Assembly (NCBI GenBank): GCA_963763955.1
Contig: CAVXQP010000016.1
Span: forward strand, 124,001-188,000
Direction of reading: 5' to 3'
Origin: DASUPK01 sp963763955
GTDB taxonomy: Bacteria; Actinomycetota; Thermoleophilia; Solirubrobacterales; 70-9
DNA: 64,000 nucleotides
Shown: positions 8,498 to 17,599 of the stretch, piece after piece
Layout of the letters: each line of letters begins with the position of its first letter
How positions within the stretch are numbered: the stretch's first letter is position 1
Notes under the pieces: model-generated
The model's database searches: none
The model's input: only the letters and a program-made list of their open reading frames with translations
What the model was told of the DNA's origin: nothing
Program-made: the position numbers and the translations under genes

Positions 8498-10045
8498 ATG
8501 AGTCAGGCAATCGAACACGCCGCCGCTCCCCCACCGGTCGCAGTCGGCCGCGTTGATCGGGCTGGGATAGGTGCGGCCGTGGTCGGCGGGGCGATCCTGG
8601 GCCTGCTCATCGCGCTCGGATTGGTGCTGCCCGCCGCCGCCCTCCTGATCCTCGGAGTGACGACGCTGATCGGTCTCCAGTCGTGGCGGCTCTCGGTCTA
8701 CCTGGCGCTCGCCTACCTGCCCGTGGAGGGCATCCTCTGGGTCGTCATCTATCCCCACACCGCTCCGGCGGCGCTCGCGAAGGACTTCCTCTTCGTGATC
8801 CCGGCCTACATCGGCTTCTTCTATTGGTCCATGAAGTCAAGGCGGAACATCGTCTTTCCGGGCTTCCCGCTTCTGCCGCTGTTGCTCCTTGCGGGACTCG
8901 TCGTCGTCGAGGTCTTCAACCCCCTTCTCCGCTCACTGCTGGTGGGACTCGTCGGGGCCAAGGTCTGGCTCATCTACATCCCCATGGCGTTCATCGGCTA
9001 CCACCTGATCAGGAGCCGCCGCGATCTGGACTACCTGCTCAACCTGATGTGCCTGACGGCGATCCTTCCCGCCGTCGTCGGAATCGCCGAGGCGATCCTC
9101 TACTACACGGGCCATACCCACTTCGTCCACTCGCTGTACGGCCCGGCGGCGTCTACCGTCACCCAGGGATTCGCCGCGATCAGCGTGGGGGGCGCCGATT
9201 TCCAGCGAGTGCCCAGCACCTTCTCGTTCATCGCCCAGTACTACATCTTCATGACCTCGATGGTCGCCATCGGCTACGCCTGGTGGCGCAACGCCCCGCG
9301 CCAATCGGCGACCCGCCGCTGGCGCTTCCTGGTTTGGACCCTGTTCCTGGCTGCGGTGATGACCTCTGGGGAGCGCGGAGCGCTCGCCTTCGTTCCCCTG
9401 CTGCTGATCGCCATCCTGGTGATTGAGGGGCGACTCGGCGTCTCCTCGCTCGGGGTTATCGCAGCGCTCGCAGCGGGGTTGGCCTTGATGATCGTCCTCG
9501 CCGGCGCCAGCCCGACGGGCGCGGTCTCCTCCCTCTTCGAGAACGCCCGCACCCAGTTCAATACGGTCTTCATCAGCGGTCTTCGGGAGGCATCACACCA
9601 CCTGCTGCTCGGCACCGGTACGGGATCCGACACGGGTGCGGCACGCTACGTGTCACGAGCCGACTTCTCGGCGGTCGGAAAGTGGCAGGAGAGCTACCTG
9701 GCAAAAGTGCTGCTGGAGCTCGGCATCGCCGGCCTGACTCTGGCCGCGATCTCGTTCGGCAGTATCTTCGTCCGCGGGCTTCGCATCAGGCGTCGCCTTC
9801 GCGATCCCGGCCTGGTCGCGATGGCGAGTGCGATCCTCGGCCTCATGGTCTGGGCAGGGGTCTACACGGTCAAGGCACAGTACCTCGACTTCGATCCCCT
9901 CAACCTGTACTTCTGGCTCTTCACCGGCATCCTCTTCAAGCTCGCTGTGCTCGACCGCGACGAGAGCCGTGCGCCACCACGGCCCCTGGAGGCGAGATCG
10001 TCTCCCGCGCTGAGCCAGCCGGCGAGGGCAGCCCAAAGGGCGTGA
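8498..10045 (+). CDS. O-antigen ligase / Wzy-like membrane protein
   Basis: Polytopic membrane protein of 515 residues with about 12 predicted helices and a large extracytoplasmic loop in the second half, the layout of the O-antigen ligase/polymerase superfamily. The region with TSGERGALAF followed by the LGTGTGSDTG loop resembles the conserved ligase segment. ATG 8498 is chosen, 10 bases after the previous stop. The next gene's ATG shares one base with this stop. In the locus it would polymerise or ligate flipped repeat units. A second protein of this superfamily is at 14982-16967. Confidence 0.7.
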   Translation: MSQAIEHAAAPPPVAVGRVDRAGIGAAVVGGAILGLLIALGLVLPAAALLILGVTTLIGLQSWRLSVYLALAYLPVEGILWVVIYPHTAPAALAKDFLFVIPAYIGFFYWSMKSRRNIVFPGFPLLPLLLLAGLVVVEVFNPLLRSLLVGLVGAKVWLIYIPMAFIGYHLIRSRRDLDYLLNLMCLTAILPAVVGIAEAILYYTGHTHFVHSLYGPAASTVTQGFAAISVGGADFQRVPSTFSFIAQYYIFMTSMVAIGYAWWRNAPRQSATRRWRFLVWTLFLAAVMTSGERGALAFVPLLLIAILVIEGRLGVSSLGVIAALAAGLALMIVLAGASPTGAVSSLFENARTQFNTVFISGLREASHHLLLGTGTGSDTGAARYVSRADFSAVGKWQESYLAKVLLELGIAGLTLAAISFGSIFVRGLRIRRRLRDPGLVAMASAILGLMVWAGVYTVKAQYLDFDPLNLYFWLFTGILFKLAVLDRDESRAPPRPLEARSSPALSQPARAAQRA

Positions 10046-11256
10046 TGAGAGCCCTCTGGGTCTTCCACTTCCCCGTCTTCGGCGGGCCGCACAACGCCGC
10101 GGTCGAGGTCCGCGAGCCCCTGGCCGACCTCGGCTGGGAAACGGTCGCGGCGCTCACGGACGAGCCGGGGAACGCCAAGGGGCGGCTCACCGAGGGAGGC
10201 CTGGAGACGGTGACCATGCCGTTGCACCGGCTCCGCGCAAGCAGGGACCCACGCGACAATCTGCGGACGGCGGCCGCCTTTCGCCGCGAGGTGCGTGCGC
10301 TCGAGCAGCTGATCAGATCTCGGGGCTGCGACGTCGTGGTCGTCACCGGTCTGATGAACCCTCACGGTGCAATCGCGGGGCGACGCGCGGGCGTCCCCGT
10401 CGTCTGGCAGGTTCTCGACACCCGGACCCCGCCGATTCCGCGAGCCGCCGCGATGACCCTCGTGCGGCGATGGGCTGACTCTGTGATGTTCACGGGCCGT
10501 GCGGTCGAGGAGTTGCACGTCGGCCGGCGGCCACTGCCGCTCCCGGCCTTTCAGTTCTCCGGCGGCGTCAACACGAGCCGCTTCAGCCCGGATCCGGAGC
10601 TCCGGGTCAGGACCAGGCGGCGCCTCGGGGTTCCAGAGGATGCCCTGTTCGTCGGCAGCGTCGCGAACCTGAACCCGATGAAGGGCATCGAGTTCTTCAT
10701 CCGCGCCGCCTCGAGGGTGTTCAGGGAGAACCCCGATTCGTGGTTCCTGATCAACGGCTCGACCTACGAGACGCATCGCGCCTACACCGCCGGGCTTCAC
10801 CGAGAGATCGAGGCTTCCGGCGTGCCGGCGGAGCGGTTCATCTGGATCGACGGACCGCCCGACGAGCAGTACGCCGCGCTAGACGTCACCCTGGTGACCT
10901 CCCGCCCACGGTCCGAGGGCACGACCACCACCGTGCTCGAGTCCCTCGCCTGTGAGGTGCCCGTCGTCGCCACCGACGTCGGGGCGATTCGCGAGGTGGT
11001 GCAAGACGGGATGACCGGGATGGTGGTTCCGCCCGACTCACCGAAGGCGCTGGCGGGCGCGACCCTCCGGCTGGCGGCCGACCCAGCCCTTATCCGCCGC
11101 CTCGGTGAAGCCGGCCGGCGCCTAGTCGCTGAGCAGCACTCAGTTGAGACGACCGCCTCGATCTACGATCGCGCGTTTCGGGCGGCCATGGGCCTCGAAT
11201 CGGCTCGGGCGGGGACCGAGCCAATCAGTCCTGCGGGCGGACTGCCCGCACGGTGA
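10045..11256 (+). CDS. GT4-type glycosyltransferase
   Basis: GT-B glycosyltransferase of 403 residues. N-terminal FHFPVFGGPHNAAVEV is the glycine-rich acceptor-domain loop. The C-terminal domain has SVANLNPMKGIEFFI and the donor site RSEGTTTTVLESLACEVPVVATD. The ATG overlaps the preceding stop by one base (TGATG), showing translational coupling. The last 32 bases overlap the convergent methyltransferase gene, so both C-termini share DNA. The sugar is unknown. Confidence 0.8.
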   Translation: MRALWVFHFPVFGGPHNAAVEVREPLADLGWETVAALTDEPGNAKGRLTEGGLETVTMPLHRLRASRDPRDNLRTAAAFRREVRALEQLIRSRGCDVVVVTGLMNPHGAIAGRRAGVPVVWQVLDTRTPPIPRAAAMTLVRRWADSVMFTGRAVEELHVGRRPLPLPAFQFSGGVNTSRFSPDPELRVRTRRRLGVPEDALFVGSVANLNPMKGIEFFIRAASRVFRENPDSWFLINGSTYETHRAYTAGLHREIEASGVPAERFIWIDGPPDEQYAALDVTLVTSRPRSEGTTTTVLESLACEVPVVATDVGAIREVVQDGMTGMVVPPDSPKALAGATLRLAADPALIRRLGEAGRRLVAEQHSVETTASIYDRAFRAAMGLESARAGTEPISPAGGLPAR

Positions 11257-12181
11257 GCTTGTTGCCGAACCGGCCGATCGCGGCATTGCCCACGCGCCAG
11301 CCACCGCGCGCGAGCGCGCTCACGCCCCGGCGCGAGAGGAACCTGGTTGGCCCACCGGGTTCGTGCCGGTAGAGCATCGCGTAGCGCTCGGCCCTGGCAA
11401 TCTCGAAGCCCGCGCCCCGCAGACCCTCCTCGATCTGCGGTATCGACATCCTCGCCACCCGGTTGCCCGCCTCCTCACGCTCGATCGACAACCCCAGCCT
11501 CACCGCCATCCTCGTCGCACTTGCCCGAGCCGGCTCATTCACCGAGACCGCCCGGCCGGCCACCCGCGCGATCTCGCGCAGCCCCACCATGGGGTCCTCG
11601 AGATGGTGAAGCCCGTCGTGGACGAAGACGAGATCGAAGCTGCGGTCTGCGAAGGGGAGCCGCTCCACATCCGCCACCAACGGGATCAAGGAGACGTCGA
11701 AGCGTCGGGCGCGCTCGGCCACGCGCCTCGCCGCCCCAAGAGAGAGGTCGGTGCTCACGACCGGTCTCGCGCCCTGCCTATAGAGAAACTCGGCGTCCAT
11801 CCCTGAGCCGCCGCAGACGGTCAGCGTGCTCATCCCCGCGATCGGTCCTAGTCCATTGATCGCACGCCGGTGCTTCTCCTCGAGCTGCCACCGGTGCCAG
11901 GCGGGAGCCGCGTGCGGCCGTGTGATCTCCCACTCCGGCGAGGCCTCGTGATCGAAGAATGTGGCCTGCCCGAGCTTGTGCGCCATGTCGGTCGACCTTG
12001 TACCGACCGCGGCGGGAATCAGCACGGGAATATCGTCCTCCACCGCATAGGTGCGCCAGCACTGCGAGCACTCGAAGCCTTCCCGTTCGGCGAGCAGGCC
12101 ACCGCAGGCCGGGCAGCGCAGCGCCGCGCGAACTGGCTCCGGCAGGGAGATTGGGTCGGCGCTGGAAGCGACCCGTTCCAT
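11225..12181 (-). CDS. SAM-dependent methyltransferase with N-terminal zinc ribbon
   Basis: A protein of 318 residues. Residues about 22-50 form a Trm112-like zinc ribbon (RCPACGG ... CSQCWRTY) followed by DDIPVLIP. The rest is a class I methyltransferase with the SAM motif LTVCGGSGMDAEFL, an acidic STDLSLGAARR strand and motif IV FDLVFVHDGLHHLED. The glycine-rich loop reads CGGSGMD, where most families have GCGxG. Inside a polysaccharide locus it may methylate a sugar or lipid carrier, but the acceptor cannot be named. It is divergent from the next transferase gene and convergent, with a 32-base overlap, with the previous one. Confidence 0.78.
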   Translation of the reverse strand: MERVASSADPISLPEPVRAALRCPACGGLLAEREGFECSQCWRTYAVEDDIPVLIPAAVGTRSTDMAHKLGQATFFDHEASPEWEITRPHAAPAWHRWQLEEKHRRAINGLGPIAGMSTLTVCGGSGMDAEFLYRQGARPVVSTDLSLGAARRVAERARRFDVSLIPLVADVERLPFADRSFDLVFVHDGLHHLEDPMVGLREIARVAGRAVSVNEPARASATRMAVRLGLSIEREEAGNRVARMSIPQIEEGLRGAGFEIARAERYAMLYRHEPGGPTRFLSRRGVSALARGGWRVGNAAIGRFGNKLTVRAVRPQD

Positions 12182-12222
12182 CGACGCATGGTGACAAAGG
12201 CCGCCTCGGTACGCTGGCCCGG

Positions 12223-13476
12223 GTGAGCGGTCCGCGCGAACACGGCTGTGGGCGCCGCCTGCAGCTCTGGTCCATCTACTTCCACCCAGAGCTGACCGGG
12301 ATCGCCCCGGCGACCACTCTCCTTGCTCGACAGCTCTCGGCGCGCGGGTGGCAGATCGAGGTGATCGCGGCCCAGCCGCATTACCCTGAGCCCGTCTGGG
12401 GCCGGCGGCTGCTCCCCTCGAGGGAGACCATCGACGGGATCGGCGTTACCCGACTGCCCCTTCTGCCGGGCCGCGATACCAGGGCGGCGCGCCTGCGCCA
12501 GGAGCTCAGCTTCACCGCATCCCTGGCGGCGGCGACACCGTTCCTGGGCCGCCCGCTGATGCCGCGGCCCGACCTGATGCTCGTCGGGTCACCGAGCTTT
12601 CCCGCCCTGGCGCCGGCGATCGTCAACGCCCGGGGCCGTCGGATCCCAATGGTCCTCTGGCTGCACGACCTGCTGCCGGAGGGCGCCGCAGCCACGGGAA
12701 TCCTCGGTGAGGACAGTGCCGCCGTGCGGGCTTCGCGCCGACTGGAGCGTGCCGCGTATCGCACGGCCGAGCGAATCGTTGTCCTCTCCCGCTCCTTCGA
12801 GGAGAACCTGCTGGCGAAGCGTGTGCCGGCCGAAAAGGTCGATCTGATCTATTACCCGGCCACCATGCCGATCCCGGAGGAGCCTCCGGCAAGGGGCCTC
12901 GGCGATCCGCCCACGGTGATCTGCATGGGAAACATCGGTCTCAGCCAGGGACTCGCCGAACTGGTGAGGGCATTCGAAGCCTCCGAGGAGATGAAGCGGC
13001 GCGGCGTCCGCCTCGTGATCAGGGGCGCCGGCGTTGCTGCGGACGCAGTCAGGGCGGAAATCCGCTCGGAGAGGACGCAGATGCCCGGGCTCCTGAACCA
13101 CGACGCGCTTGCAGAGGAGCTCGGGCGCTGCGATCTCGGGCTCGTCACCCAGAGCTACGAGGGAACCGAGTTCAACCTCCCGTCCAAGCTCATGAACTAC
13201 ATGGGACAGGGACTGCCCGTGATCGCGGCCGTCAACCCCGCCAGCGAGGCGGCCACGCTCGTGCGCGAGGCGGGCGCCGGCTGGGTTGTCGACAGCTCCC
13301 GCCCAGAGCTCCTCCCCAAGGCGATTGCCGATGCCCTCGATCGTCCCGACGAGATGAGTGCGCGTGGCGTGGCCGGCCACCGCTATGCGGTCGAGCACTT
13401 CTCCCCGGACCTCTTCGGCTCGAACTTCGACCGGGTTCTCAGTGAGGTCGCCGAACGCTCGGCAAGGGACTACTAG
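12223..13476 (+). CDS. GT4-type glycosyltransferase (WbuB/WcaI-like)
   Basis: GT-B transferase of 417 residues. The N-terminal segment SIYFHPELTGIAP followed by AAQPHYPEP is typical of WbuB/WcaI-type enzymes of capsule and colanic-acid-like loci. The C-terminal domain has VICMGNIGLSQGL and EGTEFNLPSKLMNYMGQGLP. The start is GTG 12223, the first in-frame start compatible with the family's N-terminus. It overlaps the convergent Wzz/kinase gene by 4 bases. Divergent from the methyltransferase, with a 41-base shared upstream region. Confidence 0.8.
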   Translation: MSGPREHGCGRRLQLWSIYFHPELTGIAPATTLLARQLSARGWQIEVIAAQPHYPEPVWGRRLLPSRETIDGIGVTRLPLLPGRDTRAARLRQELSFTASLAAATPFLGRPLMPRPDLMLVGSPSFPALAPAIVNARGRRIPMVLWLHDLLPEGAAATGILGEDSAAVRASRRLERAAYRTAERIVVLSRSFEENLLAKRVPAEKVDLIYYPATMPIPEEPPARGLGDPPTVICMGNIGLSQGLAELVRAFEASEEMKRRGVRLVIRGAGVAADAVRAEIRSERTQMPGLLNHDALAEELGRCDLGLVTQSYEGTEFNLPSKLMNYMGQGLPVIAAVNPASEAATLVREAGAGWVVDSSRPELLPKAIADALDRPDEMSARGVAGHRYAVEHFSPDLFGSNFDRVLSEVAERSARDY

Positions 13477-14930
13477 CTCGGGGCTTCAGCCTTCTCCCCA
13501 CTGGGTGCGGGGTAGCCCGAGTAGTCGTAGTCACTCCCCGGCTCGGAGTCCGTCAACACGAGCCCCACTGGCCGCTCCGGGAGGCGCCGCAGGGCGTCCT
13601 TCGCCGCGATCGCCTGGTCGCGAGTGGTCTGCCTGAGCCGGATGCAGAGAATCACTCCCTCCACCCTGGGCACGATCGAGAGCGTGTCACCCACCGGCAG
13701 GAGCGGAGGGCAGTCGAAGACGACCAGCTCGTATTCCCGGGAGACCTCTTCCACGAACTTCTCGAAGCGGGGGGAAGCGAGCAGCTCGGCCGGCTGCGGC
13801 ACCGGCGCCCCGGCCGCGACGACCGACAAGGGCTGCGCGGTCGCGCCCTCCACCACGATGGAGCGGCGCACGTCGGACGCCTCCGCTTTTCCGGTGAGGT
13901 GGTCGCTCAGACCCGGCGAGGGATCCAGGTCGAAGCCGGCGGCGGCCACGGGTCGGTGTAGGTCGCACTCGACCAGGATCGTCCGCTTGCCGGCGAGGGC
14001 GTGCGCATATGCGTACCAGGCGGAAACCGTTGACTTGCCCTCGTCGGGCAGAGGGCTCGTGACGGCGAGGGTCGCCACGGGACGATCCCCGCCGAGGAAC
14101 TGCGAGTTCGCCCGCAGGATCCTGAAGGAATCGAGATTCTCGGCCACATCGATCGTCCCGTTCCGCGAGACGGGGGCTGTGCCGAGGATGTCCGACCGCA
14201 CGTAGCCGAGCAATGGGAAACCGAGGGTCGACTCCAGATCGTCCGGGTCGGTGACGGTCCGGTCGAGAGCGTCTCTGACCAGCGCGATGCCCACGCCCAG
14301 CAGCAGGCCAAGCAGGCCCGCGAAGCCCGCATCACGCAGCGGCCTGGGCGAGGTCGGACTGCCCGGGGGGACCGCCCGGCTCGTGATTTGCATGGGTCCC
14401 GTGCCAGCCCGACTCCGCAGGGACCGGAGCTCTGCCGGACTGAGGTTCCTGAGCACCGTGCCTTGCAAAAGACGAAACTGCTGATCGAAGCTCACCCGGA
14501 CCATGGCCGCCGCCACCGCGTTGGCAATCCGCGCGGCGCCATCGGCCGTAGCCGCCTTCGCCTCGACGCTGACGGAATTGATGTCCTTTTCGGCGGTCGC
14601 GGTCAAATCCGTTTGGAGCTGCTGCGGCGTTCGATCGCCGCCGAGCGCACGGCTCGCGGCGGCGAGAACAGCCGGTTCGGTCACCACCTGCGCCGCCTCT
14701 TTGCCGGCGGCGCCCTGCGTAGACGTCTGGAACGAGGGCGCGCCCGGCGTCACGTTGAAGTCCGATCGCACGCTGATGGTGGCGGTCGCCTCGTAGACCG
14801 GCGTCCGGGCGACGGAGAAGAGAATGGAGGCAGCGATCGCCGCCAGCGTCGTACCGATCACCAGCCAGCGGCGAGCCTTGATTGCCCGCAGGTAGTCCCT
14901 CAGGCTTCTGGTCTCGGGAGATTGCTCCAT
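13473..14930 (-). CDS. Polysaccharide co-polymerase fused to BY-kinase (Wzz/Wzc type)
   Basis: Chain-length regulator plus bacterial tyrosine kinase, 485 residues. The Wzz domain has two membrane helices (about 22-40 and 210-230) flanking an extracytoplasmic segment with TPVYEATATISV. The cytoplasmic ATPase has Walker A LPDEGKST (near residue 296), Walker A' ILVECDLHRP and Walker B VVFDCPP. The C-terminus holds a small tyrosine cluster, DYDYSGY, which would be the autophosphorylated tail. The inner ATG at 14930 is preferred to one 14 codons upstream because it starts the conserved part. It probably controls polymer length with the O-antigen-ligase-like protein upstream. Confidence 0.85.
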   Translation of the reverse strand: MEQSPETRSLRDYLRAIKARRWLVIGTTLAAIAASILFSVARTPVYEATATISVRSDFNVTPGAPSFQTSTQGAAGKEAAQVVTEPAVLAAASRALGGDRTPQQLQTDLTATAEKDINSVSVEAKAATADGAARIANAVAAAMVRVSFDQQFRLLQGTVLRNLSPAELRSLRSRAGTGPMQITSRAVPPGSPTSPRPLRDAGFAGLLGLLLGVGIALVRDALDRTVTDPDDLESTLGFPLLGYVRSDILGTAPVSRNGTIDVAENLDSFRILRANSQFLGGDRPVATLAVTSPLPDEGKSTVSAWYAYAHALAGKRTILVECDLHRPVAAAGFDLDPSPGLSDHLTGKAEASDVRRSIVVEGATAQPLSVVAAGAPVPQPAELLASPRFEKFVEEVSREYELVVFDCPPLLPVGDTLSIVPRVEGVILCIRLRQTTRDQAIAAKDALRRLPERPVGLVLTDSEPGSDYDYSGYPAPSGEKAEAPS

Positions 14931-14981
14931 GTCACCCTGGCCCCGGGCGGTCGGAGAATACCAGCGGGTCACCCACCGGGA

Positions 14982-16967
14982 TCAACGACCGAGCTGGGAT
15001 TGCGCGCCCGGTTGAGCACCGAGGACGCTCCGGATGAAGGACGAGTTCGGTAGCAGGTAGGGGGAACGGGGAGCGAGCGTCTTCGCGAAGACCAGGTCGG
15101 CATTAACCGCGTTCGTGTCGCCGGCGCGTGAGTCGATCTGGGCGCGAATCAGCAACCACCTCCAGTTTGTCTTCTCGCGATCGATCGCCCGGTTGATCTC
15201 GTCGCGCGCCTCCGTCAGCCTGCCCTCCGCCAGCAGCGCAAGCGCCTTCTGGGCATATGGAGATGCGGCCCAGGGCTCGGCCCTGATTGCGTCGTCGGCG
15301 AGCTGGACCGCCCGCGCTGGGTCGCGTTGAGCCAGGGCCGTTCCGCTGGCCCGCGTTCTCTCGGTTGAGACAAGGGTGGGGACCTGGGAAGCCGCCGCGA
15401 CGAGCGCCAGCGACGTGAGGCCGACACGCGCCCAGCCTCCGAGCGGTGCAGCCCGGCCGAACCGTGAGGCACCGACGACAGCGGCGCCGCCCATGGCCAA
15501 CGTTCCGATCGCCCCCATTTCCCACATCCAATCCACGCCCGCGTACACCACGAAGACGACGAAGGCGGCGAGCAAGCCGCCTCCCGCAGCCAGGTCGGTT
15601 TCCGTGATCCAGCGGCGTCGGGCCTCGATCGCTCCCCAGAGCAGCCCCGCGAGCGCGACCACGATCGCGACGAAGCCGGCCAGCCCGAGCTCGGCGAGCT
15701 TCTGGAGATAGAGCGAGTGCGGATTGCGAATGAGCTGGTCCGACGTTGCGTTGCGGCTCAAGTAGAACTCGAAGCTGCCAGGCCCGATACCGCGCCCGGG
15801 GTTGGATTCGAACGCGTGGTACGCCGCCCGCCAATAGGCGTACCGGTCGCCGCCGAGCGAGGTGAAACGAGCGGTCGAGCCACTTGGGTTCCCGCTGTGC
15901 GTGAACTGATGCCATCCGCGCGAGATCGGCGCGTGCAGCGCCGCGGCGCTGAGCACCGTCACCAGCGCGGCGGCGCCAACGACCCTGCGGGCCCCACGTC
16001 GTGACAACCGAAGGCCGTCGGCTTCGCCGGAGAGGGACGCCACCACCGCACAGGCGGCGCCCCCGAGCAAGAGGATGACGATGACGTCTCCGGCCCCGGC
16101 GTTGCCGGTCGCGTGCTGGATCTCGCTCTGCTGGCTGGCGATCAGGATCGCGGCGGCCGACATTCCCGCCGCGACCAGGGCGTTGACCGCCACCGTCCAC
16201 CGGTTGCGGCTCACCGCCAAGGCGGCCAAAAACGCCGTGGCGGCCGCCACCGCGCCGAAACGCGAGAACGTCAGGTAGATCGACAGGCTCGCAACCGGAA
16301 TCGTCGCCAGGGCCGCGGCTCGAAACCTCCGGGGACCGTGAGCGCTGACGCAGAGACCGATGGCTATCGCCATGGCGCCCCAGCACGACACGGCGTTCCA
16401 GTAGTCGAGCGGATAGCTGAGACGGTCGGAATGGAAAGCCCGGGCGACATCGTCCACGAACACGTGGGGGAAGAACCTGGCGCCAAGCGCGAAGAAGGGG
16501 ATGACCAGCGCCGCGCTTGCAAACCCAATCGCCGCGCCCTGCCAGGTGTGTCGGTCGAAGGCAAGGTAGGCCAGCGTGACGATGCCTAGGTATTGGACGA
16601 CTCTTGTCAACTCGAGTGAGGTCGCTTCGTCGCTCTCCGTCCAGGAATGCGCCACCGCGGTCAGCGCGGTGAGCACGCCCAGGCCGCCCAGCGCGACCCA
16701 GGCCCCCGTGCTGAGACGACCGCGGGGGAAGATGCCCGTGACGAAGCCGAAGGCGATCGCGGCCCAGACCACAATCCCGACCTGGTCACGAACCACCACG
16801 TCGAAACCCCCGCCGTCAAGCGCCAGGAAGACGGTCAGCCCGAAAGCGAGCGCGAAGCCGACGAGGCGGTGAAGCAGGAGGGCGCGGGCCACCCCCGGCT
16901 CCGGCTTCCCCCCCGGTGCCGAGGTGGAGGCCTCCCTCGGCGGCGATGCGGCTCGGACGGCGAGCAC
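14982..16967 (-). CDS. O-antigen ligase-like membrane protein with TPR-like tail
   Basis: A 661-residue polytopic protein with about 12 helices. The central ligase region includes NPGRGIGPGSFEFYLSRN and IRNPHSLYLQKLAELG, where the HSLYLQ segment is a hallmark of the Wzy_C/WaaL superfamily. The last 130 residues are soluble and look like tetratricopeptide repeats (ARAVQLADDAIRAEPW, then TEARDEINRAIDREKTNW). It lies 51 bases upstream of the co-polymerase on the same strand, so the two are probably co-transcribed. It would polymerise or attach the polysaccharide. Confidence 0.8.
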   Translation of the reverse strand: MLAVRAASPPREASTSAPGGKPEPGVARALLLHRLVGFALAFGLTVFLALDGGGFDVVVRDQVGIVVWAAIAFGFVTGIFPRGRLSTGAWVALGGLGVLTALTAVAHSWTESDEATSLELTRVVQYLGIVTLAYLAFDRHTWQGAAIGFASAALVIPFFALGARFFPHVFVDDVARAFHSDRLSYPLDYWNAVSCWGAMAIAIGLCVSAHGPRRFRAAALATIPVASLSIYLTFSRFGAVAAATAFLAALAVSRNRWTVAVNALVAAGMSAAAILIASQQSEIQHATGNAGAGDVIVILLLGGAACAVVASLSGEADGLRLSRRGARRVVGAAALVTVLSAAALHAPISRGWHQFTHSGNPSGSTARFTSLGGDRYAYWRAAYHAFESNPGRGIGPGSFEFYLSRNATSDQLIRNPHSLYLQKLAELGLAGFVAIVVALAGLLWGAIEARRRWITETDLAAGGGLLAAFVVFVVYAGVDWMWEMGAIGTLAMGGAAVVGASRFGRAAPLGGWARVGLTSLALVAAASQVPTLVSTERTRASGTALAQRDPARAVQLADDAIRAEPWAASPYAQKALALLAEGRLTEARDEINRAIDREKTNWRWLLIRAQIDSRAGDTNAVNADLVFAKTLAPRSPYLLPNSSFIRSVLGAQPGAQSQLGR

Positions 16968-17004
16968 CTAACCCGATTCCTCAGGACCGAGCAATGTGGC
17001 TAAT

Positions 17005-17508
17005 ATGATCGCGATGTTCACGGGAGCATCGAGAGTCCTGCCAAGGGCGATCTTGCCCGCACTGGTCCTGGCCACTGTCGGGATGCTAATCGCAGCGTCC
17101 AGTTCCTTCGGGCAGGCCGCAGTCGAGCAGTACATCCCCGACATCAACCCCACCGGCCACCATCACGCCGGCTCCGGGAGTGGTGGCGGCGCCGGCAGCT
17201 CGGGTTCCGCTTCCGGCTCGACTACGACGTCGCCCGCCGGCAGCGCCGGCAGCAGCAGCAGCAGCGGTGGCAACGGCGGCAGTGGCAACGCTCAGAAGAA
17301 GGCGGGCGCAGCCGGGGTCGCCGGGTTGTCGAGCTTCTCGGACCCGGGGGGAGGCGGCTCGAGCGGCGGTGGGAACGCCCCGGGCACCGACTTCCCGCTC
17401 ACGACGTTCGTCTTCATTGTGATTGCGATCTTCCTGGCAGGGCTTCTCGTGTACGTGCTCCTGCGGAGACGGCCACTTCGGAGACGGCCACGCCGCGCCT
17501 CCCTGTAG
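17005..17508 (+). CDS. Ser/Gly-rich anchored secreted protein
   Basis: No named family recognised. Visible are an N-terminal signal or anchor (about 10-35), the segment VEQYIPDINPTGHHH, then some 90 residues of low complexity rich in Ser, Gly, Thr and Ala, a C-terminal membrane helix (TFVFIVIAIFLAGLLVYVLL) and an Arg-rich tail. The layout resembles a wall-spanning stalk protein, but no LPxTG motif precedes the helix. Three starts are in frame (GTG 16996, ATG 17005, ATG 17014); ATG 17005 is chosen. The same-strand priming transferase follows 91 bases on, so a link with polysaccharide export is likely by position only. Confidence 0.6.
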   Translation: MIAMFTGASRVLPRAILPALVLATVGMLIAASSSFGQAAVEQYIPDINPTGHHHAGSGSGGGAGSSGSASGSTTTSPAGSAGSSSSSGGNGGSGNAQKKAGAAGVAGLSSFSDPGGGGSSGGGNAPGTDFPLTTFVFIVIAIFLAGLLVYVLLRRRPLRRRPRRASL

Positions 17509-17599
17509 CCGCCTTGCTGCAAGGCCGCGTCGCGACCAGATCCGATAGATTGCGGCTGCTGATTCTGGAACGTCTAGCGAGGACGCATACGAGGGAGCG

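Noticed and set aside
17170..17370. GGC/AGC-rich tract resembling a simple repeat
   Set aside because: Explained by the Ser/Gly-rich stalk of the anchored protein; the reading frame is kept throughout.
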